Shown here piece after piece: positions 16,485 through 24,755 of a stretch of 38,412 nt of DNA. The notes under the pieces are model-generated. The model was not told the origin of the DNA and did no database searches. It saw only the letters and a list, made by a program, of their open reading frames with translations. This DNA is from Methylocystaceae bacterium (GTDB lineage: Bacteria > Pseudomonadota > Alphaproteobacteria > Rhizobiales > Beijerinckiaceae): NCBI GenBank assembly GCA_003134075.1, contig PLAI01000147.1:1-38412 (forward strand), in the 5' to 3' direction. The translations under genes were made by a program, and so were the position numbers. Position 1 is the stretch's first letter. The number at the start of each line of letters is the position of its first letter.

Positions 16485-16703
16485 ATGGCGACCGCGAAAC
16501 ACCGCAACGAAAAACACGATCCCAAAAAAGCCGCCGATGACACGACAGCGAAGCGCCGGGACGCCGCGGCGCCTAAAGTCGAGGCGCAAAAGCCCCACGA
16601 TGATAAGCAGTCGGCTCGAGCGGACAAGGCGAGGAGGGACGCGGCTGCTGACGCCTTTCGGAACGAGAAAGCGCATGAGCCGCCGCCCAAGCACCGGGCT
16701 TGA
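16485..16703 (+). CDS. Small, highly charged hypothetical protein (72 aa)
   Basis: ATG 16485 has an AGAAGG site 8 nt upstream. The protein is almost all Lys, Arg, Asp, Glu and Ala (MATAKHRNEKHDPKKAADDT, then DKARRDAAADAFRNEKAHEP). It is predicted disordered and has no Cys or aromatic core. It may bind nucleic acid or act as a stress hydrophilin, but this is only composition-based. Its end lies 10 nt from the convergent NlpC/P60 gene. Confidence 0.5.
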   Translation: MATAKHRNEKHDPKKAADDTTAKRRDAAAPKVEAQKPHDDKQSARADKARRDAAADAFRNEKAHEPPPKHRA

Positions 16704-16713
16704 GGAGTTCCGG

Positions 16714-17577
16714 TTAGCCGCGCGATGCTAAGTCCAGCCGCTTGATCGCGGTCACGTCGCCGGCGCCGGCTTGTAGGTTGCGCGCGCGCACCTCGTCCAA
16801 GGGCTCGCTCGTCACCAGCATATGGGCCGCATTGGCGTGCAGCAGCAGGCGCGCGTCGCGCATGACGCCGACATGGCCCTTCCAGAATATCAGATCGCCG
16901 CGCTCCAGCGCCTCCCCCGCTTTGAGCGGCCGCCCCAGCGCGACCTGCTGCAGATCGGTGTCGCGCGGGGCGTTGACGCCGGCGAGCAGCAGCGCGTTTT
17001 GCACGAGGCCGGAACAGTCGATCCCCATCGAGCTGCGCCCGCCCCAAAGATAGGGCGCGCCGATCAGCGTCTCGGCGACGGCGACGAAATCCGCCGCCGG
17101 CGCGTCGAGCGACGCGAGATGTTTGGCGAAGATAAAGCCGCCTTCGCTGGTCACCGCGAAACCGTCGCGCGAATCGACGATGGCGAGTTCCGCGCCGAGC
17201 GGCAGCGTGACCAGCGGCGGGTCTTTTATGCCGGGCCGCGGATAAACGAAGCTGCGCGGCGCGCTCACGCGATGCGTCGGCGCGTAGAGCTTGCTCCACA
17301 GCGTATTGGCGGGGATCCAGCCGACATATTTGTCGCGCGCCAGCTGTCCCCAGGCCCAGCCTTCCTCTTCGTCGTAGACGGTCACGAGTTCGCCGTAGAG
17401 CGCCTGCGTGTCGAGGCCGGCGTCGGGGCGCGGCTCGTGTTTTACGTCGACGACGCCCTCCTTGACCTGCATGACGACGCCCTCGACGAAACGCGCCGCC
17501 GCGACGCGCCCTTCGAGATATTTCGCGGCGAGATCGGGCCGCGCCGGCGTGAGCCGTCTGTCGAAAGTCTCGCTCAC
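16714..17577 (-). CDS. NlpC/P60 (C40) peptidase with SH3-type N-terminal domains
   Basis: The product is 287 aa. The catalytic domain at the C-terminus shows YLWGGRSSMGIDCSGLVQNA (Cys178), KGHVGVM (His225) and LLLHANAAH (His237). Residues 30-150 hold two SH3b-like segments (YGELVTVYDEEEGWAWGQLA, and KYVGWIPANTLW). Such enzymes cut the D-Glu to diamino-acid bond in murein peptides. The GTG start at 17577 overlaps the TGA of the aminopeptidase gene by 4 nt (GTGA) and follows a GGGGAGG site, so translation is probably coupled. No signal peptide is seen, so a cytoplasmic role in murein-peptide recycling is likely. Confidence 0.9.
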   Translation of the reverse strand: MSETFDRRLTPARPDLAAKYLEGRVAAARFVEGVVMQVKEGVVDVKHEPRPDAGLDTQALYGELVTVYDEEEGWAWGQLARDKYVGWIPANTLWSKLYAPTHRVSAPRSFVYPRPGIKDPPLVTLPLGAELAIVDSRDGFAVTSEGGFIFAKHLASLDAPAADFVAVAETLIGAPYLWGGRSSMGIDCSGLVQNALLLAGVNAPRDTDLQQVALGRPLKAGEALERGDLIFWKGHVGVMRDARLLLHANAAHMLVTSEPLDEVRARNLQAGAGDVTAIKRLDLASRG

Positions 17578-18974
17578 GACGCCCTCCCCTCGGCGGCGCG
17601 CGCCGAGATCAAATCGTAAAGCAGCCGCGCGGCCTGGATGTCGCCGCCTTCGGGGCGGCCGGGCTTCGCCGCCGGGTTCCAGCAATAGACGTCGAAATGC
17701 GCCCAGCGCTCGGGATCGGCGACGAAGCGTCGCAGAAACAGCGCCGCTGTGATCGAGCCCGCCATGCCGTTGCTGGTGACGTTGACGACATCGGAAATTT
17801 TGCCGTCGAGGCCGCTGTCGTAATTGTCCCACAGCGGCATGCGCCACACGGGATCGGCCGCCGCAGCCGCATGTTTCGCAATGTCTTGCGCCAGCGCGTC
17901 GCAGCCGGTGTAGAAGGGCGGCAATTCCGGGCCGAGCGCGACGCGGGCGGCGCCGGTCAGCGTCGCGAAATCGAACAACAGGTCCGGCGCGTCCTCGGAG
18001 GCGAGCGCCAGCGCGTCGGCCAGCACGAGCCGACCTTCCGCGTCGGTGTTGCCGATCTCGACCGAAAGCCCCTTGCGGCCGCGATAGACGTCGCCGGGCC
18101 TGTAGGCCGAAGCCGACACCGAATTTTCGACGATCGGCAGAATCACCCGCAGCCGCACGGGAACCTCGCCCTCCAGCAGCATCGACGCCAGTGACAGCGC
18201 GACCGCCGCGCCGCCCATGTCCTTCTTCATCGGCAGCATCGAGCTGGAAGGCTTGATGTCGAGCCCGCCGGTGTCGAAACACACGCCCTTGCCGACCAGC
18301 GTCACCTTCAGCGCGTCCTCGGGACCATGGACGAAATCGACGAGACGCGGCGCCTGCGCGCTGGCGCGTCCGACGGCGTGGATCAGCGGGAAATTCTCGG
18401 TGAGCAGCGCCCCGCCGACGACGACTCGCGAGGTCGCTCCGTGACGCTCGGCGAGTTCGAGCGCGGCGCCGGAAAGCGCCTCCGGCCCCATGTCGTTGGC
18501 CGGCGTGTTGACGAGATCGCGCCCCATGACGACGGCGCGGACGATCCGCGCGAGGCGGGCGGCGTCGACGCCTTTGGGCGCGCAAAGCCGCGCGCGCTCG
18601 GCCTTTGGCGCGACATAACGCGAAAAGCGATAGCGCGACAAAAGGAAGGCCAGCGCCGCCGCCTCCGGGTCCGCGGCCGCGCGGTCGAAGCGATAGACGC
18701 CGGGCGGCAGCAGCGTCGCGAGCTTGCCCGCGAGGAACGGGTCGCGCTGGCGCGCTCCATGCGCCTCGACGCCGAACAGCACGCGCTCCAGCGCGCCGTT
18801 TTCGCCGGGCTCCAGCAGCGATTGGCCGGGCTTCGCCTCGAACCCGCAAGCCCGCGCGAAGGCGCGCGCGCGCTCGGGCAATCCCGCCGCATAGCCTTCC
18901 CAGTCCCCCGCGTCGACGAAATCAATCGGGATCGCCTCGCGCGTTCCTTCGTCCAGACCGATATCGACAGCCAT
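17574..18974 (-). CDS. M17 leucyl aminopeptidase-family protein
   Basis: The product is 466 aa. The C-terminal catalytic domain shows the metal/active-site segments LVGKGVCFDTGGLDIKPSSS (Lys229, Asp234), KDMGGAA and the family signature NTDAEGRLVLADAL (309-322). The N-terminal domain is divergent. It is a cytoplasmic two-metal exopeptidase that removes N-terminal residues. An AGGAGG site lies 5 nt before the ATG. Its overlap with the NlpC/P60 gene suggests the pair degrades peptides, perhaps recycled murein peptides, in sequence. Confidence 0.93.
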   Translation of the reverse strand: MAVDIGLDEGTREAIPIDFVDAGDWEGYAAGLPERARAFARACGFEAKPGQSLLEPGENGALERVLFGVEAHGARQRDPFLAGKLATLLPPGVYRFDRAAADPEAAALAFLLSRYRFSRYVAPKAERARLCAPKGVDAARLARIVRAVVMGRDLVNTPANDMGPEALSGAALELAERHGATSRVVVGGALLTENFPLIHAVGRASAQAPRLVDFVHGPEDALKVTLVGKGVCFDTGGLDIKPSSSMLPMKKDMGGAAVALSLASMLLEGEVPVRLRVILPIVENSVSASAYRPGDVYRGRKGLSVEIGNTDAEGRLVLADALALASEDAPDLLFDFATLTGAARVALGPELPPFYTGCDALAQDIAKHAAAAADPVWRMPLWDNYDSGLDGKISDVVNVTSNGMAGSITAALFLRRFVADPERWAHFDVYCWNPAAKPGRPEGGDIQAARLLYDLISARAAEGRAS

Positions 18975-19102
18975 TTCGCCTCCTCGCGATTTCGTCGCCG
19001 GCGCCTCGAATTGGGACGAACGCCGCCCCTTGTTAAGCCGCCGTTAGGGTTAACGCTTTATTGCTCGACTTAGCAGTCCACCTGAAAACGAGAAGAACCG
19101 CC

Positions 19103-19999
19103 GTGAACAAGGCCGCGCCCCGCCCCGATGCTTCTCTTCCCTTCGCGCATGCCGGCGCGAAGCGCAACAGCCGCGCCGCCTGCGCCGCGGCGCTCATGAT
19201 TCTTATCGGCCTTTCCGGTTGCTCCAAGGGGCTCGGCGACGTCACGGGATCGATCGGCAAGCCCCAGGCGCCGGCCAAAATACCGACCGAAGAAGGCGCG
19301 CTGCGGCGATTCGCCGACGAATGGGGAAGGCGCTACGACGCGAACCCCAAGGACAAGGTCGTCGCGATGACCTACGCCCGCGCGCTGCATGGTCTCGACC
19401 AAAATACGCAAGCCGTCGCCGTGCTGCAGAACACCGCGATTCAGAACCCGAACGACATGGAAGTTCTCGGTGCCTATGGCAAGGCGCTGGCGGACGCTGG
19501 ACGGCTCACCGAAGCCGCCGACATTCTGTCGCGCGCCCATACGCCCGAGCGGCCGAACTGGTCGGTGGTCTCGACGCAGGGAACCATCGCCGACGAACTC
19601 GGCGACCACGAAGCCGCGCGCGAATATTATCGCGAGGCGCTGAAAATCCACCCCAACGATCCGACCGTGCTGTCGAACATGGGCCTCTCCTACGCGCTGT
19701 CGCGACAGTTGCCGCGCGCCGAGGAGACGCTGCTGCTCGCCGCCGCGCAGCCGGGCGCCGATATGCGCGTGCGCCAAAACCTCTCGCTGGTGCTGGCGCT
19801 GGAGGGCAAATTCCCGCAAGCGGAGGAATGGTCGCGCCGCGATCTCTCGCCGATCGAGGCCGCCGCCAATGTCGCCTCGATCCGCCAGATGATTTCGCAA
19901 TCCAACACATGGCGCGACATCGCCGCTTCGCCGGCGAACGCGTCAGCCGTCCGCCGCAAGGTGAGCGCCGCGGCGGCGGCGCCGGCCGAGGAGCGTTAA
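19103..19999 (+). CDS. tadD: TadD-like TPR lipoprotein
   Basis: About 298 aa from GTG 19103 (MNKAAPRPDASLPF). The frame is open from a TTG at 19061, but GTG gives a usual N-terminus with a GAGAAG site. A lipobox LIGLSGC (Cys40) precedes GLGDVTGSIG. At least four TPR-like units follow: AMTYARALHGLDQNTQAVAV, VLGAYGKALADAGRLTEAAD and DHEAAREYYREALKIHPND, among others. TadD lipoproteins help secretin assembly in Tad pilus systems. The Tad locus starts 3.7 kb downstream, separated by the hydrolase and DUF4331 genes. So the assignment rests on likeness and loose linkage. Confidence 0.72.
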   Translation: MNKAAPRPDASLPFAHAGAKRNSRAACAAALMILIGLSGCSKGLGDVTGSIGKPQAPAKIPTEEGALRRFADEWGRRYDANPKDKVVAMTYARALHGLDQNTQAVAVLQNTAIQNPNDMEVLGAYGKALADAGRLTEAADILSRAHTPERPNWSVVSTQGTIADELGDHEAAREYYREALKIHPNDPTVLSNMGLSYALSRQLPRAEETLLLAAAQPGADMRVRQNLSLVLALEGKFPQAEEWSRRDLSPIEAAANVASIRQMISQSNTWRDIAASPANASAVRRKVSAAAAAPAEER

Positions 20000-20021
20000 A
20001 GGTCGCCTCGGTTCGAAGCAT

Positions 20022-20038
20022 GCTTATCCGGTTTGATG
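20022..20038 (+). repeat. 17-bp inverted repeat, left copy
   Basis: GCTTATCCGGTTTGATG is present here and as its exact complement at 22393-22409. A TTCGAA block a few bases outside each copy is also shared. The two bracket the beta-lactamase-fold gene and the transposase remnant. Confidence 0.8.
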
Positions 20039-20042
20039 ACAA

Positions 20043-20225
20043 AGCATGGTTGGAACGTACCGCGCCGTGCGTGACCAGCGCGCCGGGCGCCACCTCGCGG
20101 AATTCGAGTATCGCTTCAATCGAAGATACGACCTCGGCGAGATGAACCCAAGGCTCGCCGTCGTCGCCCTCACAACCGCGCCCATGCCTTAAAGGCTCCT
20201 GAAGCTGGCTGACGTTCAGGCGTAA
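20043..20225 (+). pseudogene. Remnant of an IS1595-type transposase C-terminus
   Basis: In the frame starting 20043 the sequence reads GTYRAVRDQRAGRHLAEFEY, RFNRRYDLGEMNPRLAVVAL, TTAPMP, then TAA at 20190-20192, then RLLKLADVQA and TAA at 20223. The run LAEFEYRFNRRYDL followed by a ...APMPYRLLKLA-type ending is characteristic of IS1595-family transposases; here the expected Tyr codon has become a stop. Only the last 60 or so residues remain, so this is debris. It fits a history of insertion next to the hydrolase gene. Family from recall, not a search. Confidence 0.65.
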
Positions 20226-20389
20226 TCAGGAAACGATTCGCGGCGCGTCCCTTTGTGCGGGCGCGCACAGTTTCGCCGATAGCCCAAAGCTACAAATTGC
20301 CGGTCGCGCGCTGACCAGCGGCGAAGGAAACCGCGATCGAAGAATTTGAAGAGCTTCGCCGCGACGCGCGCAAGCACTGGAGCACTGTC
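20226..20389. other. Remainder of the gap before the beta-lactamase-fold gene
   Basis: The gap from 20000 to 20389 holds the left inverted-repeat copy and transposase remnant listed above. The last 160 bases show no gene or clear hairpin, and must contain the hydrolase promoter. Confidence 0.5.
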
Positions 20390-22270
20390 ATGAAACATTT
20401 ATCCACATCTCTCTTGGTTTTATCATCCTTTCTCGTCGCGCCGCGGGCGCTGGCGATTTGCGACGACGGCCCCTGCATCAAGATTCCCCCCATCCCCGCT
20501 CCCGCCTCCCATCCCAAAGCGAGCGATCCTGAAGCCCTCTGCCAAGCCGGCGTGATCAAGAGCTGGCAGGCCAGCCAGCCGTCTCTCGGCTACGGAAGCG
20601 CGGGATTCTCCAAGGCGATGGATCAGGCGATGAGCCAGCTTTTCAACCAGCCGGGGGTCGCGCATGATCAGTTCGTCGGCGGCCGCTGGCCCGGCGTCAC
20701 CATCGCGATCTCGCAGAACGACAAGCTCGTCTTCGCCAAGAGCTATGGCTTCGAGGACATGCAGGCGCCGCGGCTCACACATCCCGACGATCTCTACCGT
20801 CTGGAGAGCGACAGCAAACAACTCACCGGCGTAGCCATCCTAAAGCTGATCCACGATGGCCAGTCGGTGGACGGCGACCCCAGTCACAAGCTCGCGCTCG
20901 ACAGCAAGGTGTTCGACATCCTGTCCAGCCCGCCCAACGCCCTCCTCCCGCCCGGCGGCCTGAACGCGATCAACCCGGTTCTCAAGAACATCACGGTCGA
21001 GGAGCTCATGCATCACACCGGGGAATGGGCGAACAACGAGGGCGATCCGGTGTGGTACTTCTATCAGCCGAACCCCGTGCTTCCGGTCACGGAAGACAAT
21101 GTCGTCAAGGCGATGATGGTGCGTCCGCCCACGCTCTATCCGAGCTGGCAGCCGGGATCGATCTTTTCCTATTCGAACTGGGAGTACAATCTGCTCGCCA
21201 GGCTGATCACCAAGATCACCGGACAGGATTACGAGACGGTGGTGCGCCAGAAGGTGCTGGGGGCCGTAGGCATCACGCACACTAAAGTCGGGCATTCGCT
21301 TCTTCCCGGCCGCGCGGATCAGGAGGTGCGTTATTACACCAGCCCCAACACGCCGCCAACGCCTTCGCTGTTTCCGGCGCAAACCGGACCGACGCTGACC
21401 GGCGACGAGAATATCCCCTACGGCTCCTGGTCGCTCGAGGCGGGGCGCGGCGCCGGCGGCTGGATCGCCTCCTCGATCGACACGCTGCGCTTCCAGCTCT
21501 CGGTCAACGGCCGCGCGCCGACGCAGGTCTATTCCGGCATCTTCGCCGACATCTCATCGGCGACTGATCAGCCGAGCGCCACCTGCGTCGAGACCAGCGC
21601 CGGCAGCTGCGGATCGTTCCAGCTCATCCACCCGCAGACCGACCGCTACAACGCCGGCTGGGGAGTCCATTGGTGGGGCTCTCCCTACAATGGCTTCGAC
21701 ATCGATCATGGCGGCGGCGTCAACGGCGGCGGCTCCTGGACCCTGTCAATCCCCAACGGGACAAATGTTCAGGGCTATGGAATCGCGCTCGTGACCAATT
21801 CGAGCAACAACGTGCAGGGCTTTAATCTCGACGGGACCGTGCAGCAGACGTTGACCGACTATCTTGCCGCGCACAACGGCTCGATCCTTGATCCGCAATG
21901 GTCGCAGGACACGAGCTTCTTCGACCAGTATGGCGATTTCTCGCCCTATTTGGACGCGGCGGCGACGGATCTCGGCATTTCACTCGCGAAGAAGGGGTGC
22001 AGCCTGGGCGGCTCCTATAATTCCGGCCCCTGCTATCCCTCGCGTCTCGAAGGAGAGCTGCAAGGCGGGACGGAGAAATACCGGACCCAGATCGTGCCTC
22101 TGCACAAGGGAGATCAATTCGACTACGCGCTCGGCGCGACCTGCCGCGCCTATACGCAGAAGGACCAGTCGGTGAAGGCGCAGGGCTATCAGCCGGTCAA
22201 TCTGCAATGGTATTCCGACGCCAAGGGGCTCATGCGCTTCCAAGGCGTCTGGGTGAAAATTCAGCATTAA
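20390..22270 (+). CDS. Secreted serine hydrolase, beta-lactamase (class C) fold, with C-terminal repeat domain
   Basis: The product is 626 aa. The signal peptide ends near APRALA-ICDD. The serine-peptidase fold shows all three motifs: Ser140-x-x-Lys143 (SDSK), Tyr261-Ser-Asn263 and His440-Gly-Gly. The first is preceded by HPDDLYRLE, as in the penicillin-binding-protein-like family. From about residue 510 there is an extra domain of about 115 aa (RTQIVPLHKGDQFDYALGAT, then AQGYQPVNLQWYSDAKG, MRFQGVWVK). It resembles the bacterial tandem-repeat domain found attached to such hydrolases. The substrate may be a peptide, ester or beta-lactam; resistance cannot be assumed. It lies within the inverted repeat and beside transposase debris. 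Confidence 0.85.
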   Translation: MKHLSTSLLVLSSFLVAPRALAICDDGPCIKIPPIPAPASHPKASDPEALCQAGVIKSWQASQPSLGYGSAGFSKAMDQAMSQLFNQPGVAHDQFVGGRWPGVTIAISQNDKLVFAKSYGFEDMQAPRLTHPDDLYRLESDSKQLTGVAILKLIHDGQSVDGDPSHKLALDSKVFDILSSPPNALLPPGGLNAINPVLKNITVEELMHHTGEWANNEGDPVWYFYQPNPVLPVTEDNVVKAMMVRPPTLYPSWQPGSIFSYSNWEYNLLARLITKITGQDYETVVRQKVLGAVGITHTKVGHSLLPGRADQEVRYYTSPNTPPTPSLFPAQTGPTLTGDENIPYGSWSLEAGRGAGGWIASSIDTLRFQLSVNGRAPTQVYSGIFADISSATDQPSATCVETSAGSCGSFQLIHPQTDRYNAGWGVHWWGSPYNGFDIDHGGGVNGGGSWTLSIPNGTNVQGYGIALVTNSSNNVQGFNLDGTVQQTLTDYLAAHNGSILDPQWSQDTSFFDQYGDFSPYLDAAATDLGISLAKKGCSLGGSYNSGPCYPSRLEGELQGGTEKYRTQIVPLHKGDQFDYALGATCRAYTQKDQSVKAQGYQPVNLQWYSDAKGLMRFQGVWVKIQH

Positions 22271-22392
22271 CGTTGGGTCGAAATCGATCACGGGGCCGCG
22301 AGCAGTCGCGGCCTCTGTCGCGCGTCGCGCCCGCGGGCGCATCGCCAACATGCGCCTGGCGTCGCAATTACGATCTATCGTATCGATTATTG

Positions 22393-22409
22393 CATCAAAC
22401 CGGATAAGC
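22393..22409 (-). repeat. 17-bp inverted repeat, right copy
   Basis: CATCAAACCGGATAAGC is the exact complement of 20022-20038 and faces it across 2.35 kb. Confidence 0.8.
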
Positions 22410-22431
22410 GTGGTTCGAAGACGATCGCGAA

Positions 22432-22466
22432 AAATCCCGCGGGGCGCGCCAGCCGACGCGGGATTT
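22432..22466 (+). terminator. Hairpin terminator between the hydrolase and DUF4331 genes
   Basis: A 10-bp perfect stem (AAATCCCGCG / CGCGGGATTT) with a 15-base loop is followed by CTTT. It is 160 nt after the hydrolase stop. The rest of the gap 22271-22627 holds the right inverted-repeat copy and no gene I can support. Confidence 0.7.
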
Positions 22467-22627
22467 CTTTGTCCGTTCCGCCGACCGTTGGACCGGTTTT
22501 GACCTATCTCGAAAATAAGCGTTCCTTGGCCAGCGGTCGGCCGATCACACAATCGCGTTTATACGCGCTGGACCGAACCCAGCCGATTCGATATCCTCAT
22601 GATCGTGAATTACGAAAGGAAAAAATA

Positions 22628-23641
22628 ATGTCGAATCATTTTACTGGACTCAGCCTCGGTCCGCCGCTCGGCGACCAGAGACTCGACCTGTGCGATCTCT
22701 ACGCGTTCCAATCGCCCACCGACGCGTCGAGAACCGTGATCATCCTCAACGCGAATCCAAATGCCGACGCGCTCCATCCCGACGCCATTTACCGGCTCAA
22801 TATCGACAACGACGGCGATTTGCTGACGGACGTCGCGCTTACCTACGTGTTTTCGAAGCCGCAAAACGGCAAGCAGACTTTCAGCGTGTTTCTGGCCAAA
22901 GGCGCGGAGTCGCGCTCGGCCGAAGCCACGGGCAAGAAGATCGTCGCCGATGCGGAAGTCTCGTTCGGCCCCACCCCCAACCTCGTCAAGGCGGGCGACC
23001 ACACATTCTTCGCCGGCAGTCGCGGCGACGCTTTCTTCTTCGATTTCGACGGCATCAAAAATCTGTTCGACATCAGAGGCAAGCGGAATTTCACCGAGCC
23101 TCACCTGAGCGGCAAGTCACCGTGGACTGGCGTGGATTCGAATATCGAAGGCAATGTTTTCTCGATGGTGGTCGAACTGCCGACGAGCGAACTGGCCCCG
23201 AAGCCCGAACTGCACATCTGGGGACGATGCAGCGTGAGGCAGGATGGCAAGCTGATCCACGCCGATCGCGCGGGCCATCCGAGTGTCAGCAGCTTTTTCA
23301 ACACCGACGACACGAAGTTGGAATACAACGCCAGCGAGCCGGTGAACGATCGCGGTCGCTGGCTCGAACAGTTCGTGCATCTGATGGGCCACACGGGAAA
23401 TTACTCGCGCGAAGAAGCGATCGCAGAGATCGACAAGGAGCGAACGCTTCCCGACGTGCTGAATTTCGATCCATCGAAGCCCGCGAACTATCCCAACGGC
23501 CGCGTCTTCACCGACGACGTGATCGATTACCGCCTCGCGTTCCTGACCAAGGGCGAATGCCCCTCCAGCGGTTTGAAACCGCACACCGACATTCTCAAGG
23601 AGTTTCCGTACCTTGGCGCCCCGCATCAGAAGAAGAACTAA
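22628..23641 (+). CDS. DUF4331 family protein
   Basis: A 337-aa protein with the family's pattern: LDLCDLYAFQSPTDASRTVI near the start, AIYRLNIDNDGDLLTDVALT, DAFFFDFDGIKNLF and MVVELPTSEL. ATG 22628 is chosen over the frame start at 22469 because AAAGGA lies 8 nt upstream and the shorter form matches the family start. No signal peptide is visible in this form, which is unusual because many DUF4331 proteins are exported. Function is unknown. It lies between the hydrolase and the convergent tadC. Confidence 0.82.
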   Translation: MSNHFTGLSLGPPLGDQRLDLCDLYAFQSPTDASRTVIILNANPNADALHPDAIYRLNIDNDGDLLTDVALTYVFSKPQNGKQTFSVFLAKGAESRSAEATGKKIVADAEVSFGPTPNLVKAGDHTFFAGSRGDAFFFDFDGIKNLFDIRGKRNFTEPHLSGKSPWTGVDSNIEGNVFSMVVELPTSELAPKPELHIWGRCSVRQDGKLIHADRAGHPSVSSFFNTDDTKLEYNASEPVNDRGRWLEQFVHLMGHTGNYSREEAIAEIDKERTLPDVLNFDPSKPANYPNGRVFTDDVIDYRLAFLTKGECPSSGLKPHTDILKEFPYLGAPHQKKN

Positions 23642-23725
23642 CCGCGCGCGACAGGGCGTTGTTTGCCGCGGCGCATGAGTCGTCTTTTGGCGCGCGGCTG
23701 ACTCTCGATCGGGACCGGAAGGACT

Positions 23726-24703
23726 CTAAAAGCCCGACGCCATCACCTGCATGACCGCCGGCGCCATGACGACGACGAGCAGCACCGGCAGGAAGAAGAT
23801 GATCATCGGCACGGTCAGCTTGGGCGGCAGGCCCGCCGCCATTTTCTCGGCTTCCATCATGCGATTGTCGCGGCTTTCCTGCGCGGTGACGCGCAGCGCC
23901 TGCCCCAGCGGCGTGCCGTATTTCTCCGCCTGGATCAGCACGGTGCAGATCTGCTTCACGCCGTCGAGCCCCGTGCGCGCGACAAGATTGAGATAGGCCG
24001 TGCGCCGGTCCGGGAGAAACGACAACTCAGCCGTCGCGAGCGCGAACTCCTCCGCGAGTTCCGGCGACTGCGCGCCGACCTCCTGCCCGACCTTGCGGAA
24101 CGCGTGTTCGATGGACATGCCGGACTCGACGCAAATCAGCATCAGATCGAGCGAGTCCGGAAACGCGCGCTTCATCGAGAATTGCCGCTTCTGAATGGTG
24201 TTGGTGAGATAAAGCTCCGGCAATTTGATGCCGATGTACGCGCCGAAAATGGCCGCCGCCAATTGCATCGGCCAGGTGAGGCCGTGGTCGTTGATAATGC
24301 TTAAATAGGCTCCCACCGCGATGAACAAAGCGACCGGCGTCACCGCGCGAAAGAACAGAAACGCCGTCTCCGCCTGCGGGCCGCGAAAGCCCGCGCTCGC
24401 CAGTCGCATCTTCGCGTCCTCGGTGTTCAGCCATTTGGACAGCGACAGCCGCTCGACGAACTCCTTCATGTATCGCTTGTGCTCGTGCCGAAGCGTGGCG
24501 CCCTTCACCTTGGCGGCCGCCCGCTCGCGCGCCCTGATCCGCTCCCGCTCGACGGCGACGGACTTCATCCGACGCTCCAGCGTATCAGTGCTAAGAAATG
24601 GCGTCGCGAGAGTGTAGATGGTCGCGGCCACGCAGACCGCCACCAGCACGCCGCTGACCAATTGCGGGTCGCCGAGGAGTTTGACGATTTCGTCCGAATT
24701 CAT
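23726..24703 (-). CDS. tadC: Tad pilus inner-membrane platform protein TadC
   Basis: A 325-aa T2SF-type membrane protein. There is an N-terminal helix (LVSGVLVAVCVAATIYTLA), then a basic cytoplasmic region. The core is YLTNTIQKRQFSMKRAFPDS, LDLMLICVESGMSIEHAFRK and AEKYGTPLGQALRV. The C-terminal helix ends VMAPAVMQVMASGF. With TadB it forms the platform on which the CpaF ATPase acts. A GGAGGG site lies about 8 nt before the ATG. It is last in the minus-strand tad operon, 52 nt after tadB. Confidence 0.92.
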   Translation of the reverse strand: MNSDEIVKLLGDPQLVSGVLVAVCVAATIYTLATPFLSTDTLERRMKSVAVERERIRARERAAAKVKGATLRHEHKRYMKEFVERLSLSKWLNTEDAKMRLASAGFRGPQAETAFLFFRAVTPVALFIAVGAYLSIINDHGLTWPMQLAAAIFGAYIGIKLPELYLTNTIQKRQFSMKRAFPDSLDLMLICVESGMSIEHAFRKVGQEVGAQSPELAEEFALATAELSFLPDRRTAYLNLVARTGLDGVKQICTVLIQAEKYGTPLGQALRVTAQESRDNRMMEAEKMAAGLPPKLTVPMIIFFLPVLLVVVMAPAVMQVMASGF

Positions 24704-24755
24704 TGCGCTAACCCTCCAGCCCCGCGCGGTCCGACGCTCGCGACGACGAACAAAG

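Noticed and set aside
17578-18849. Upstream extension of the NlpC/P60 frame to 711 residues
   Set aside because: That part is Arg/Ala-rich and lies within the aminopeptidase gene in another frame. The GTG at 17577 with a strong ribosome site explains the gene.
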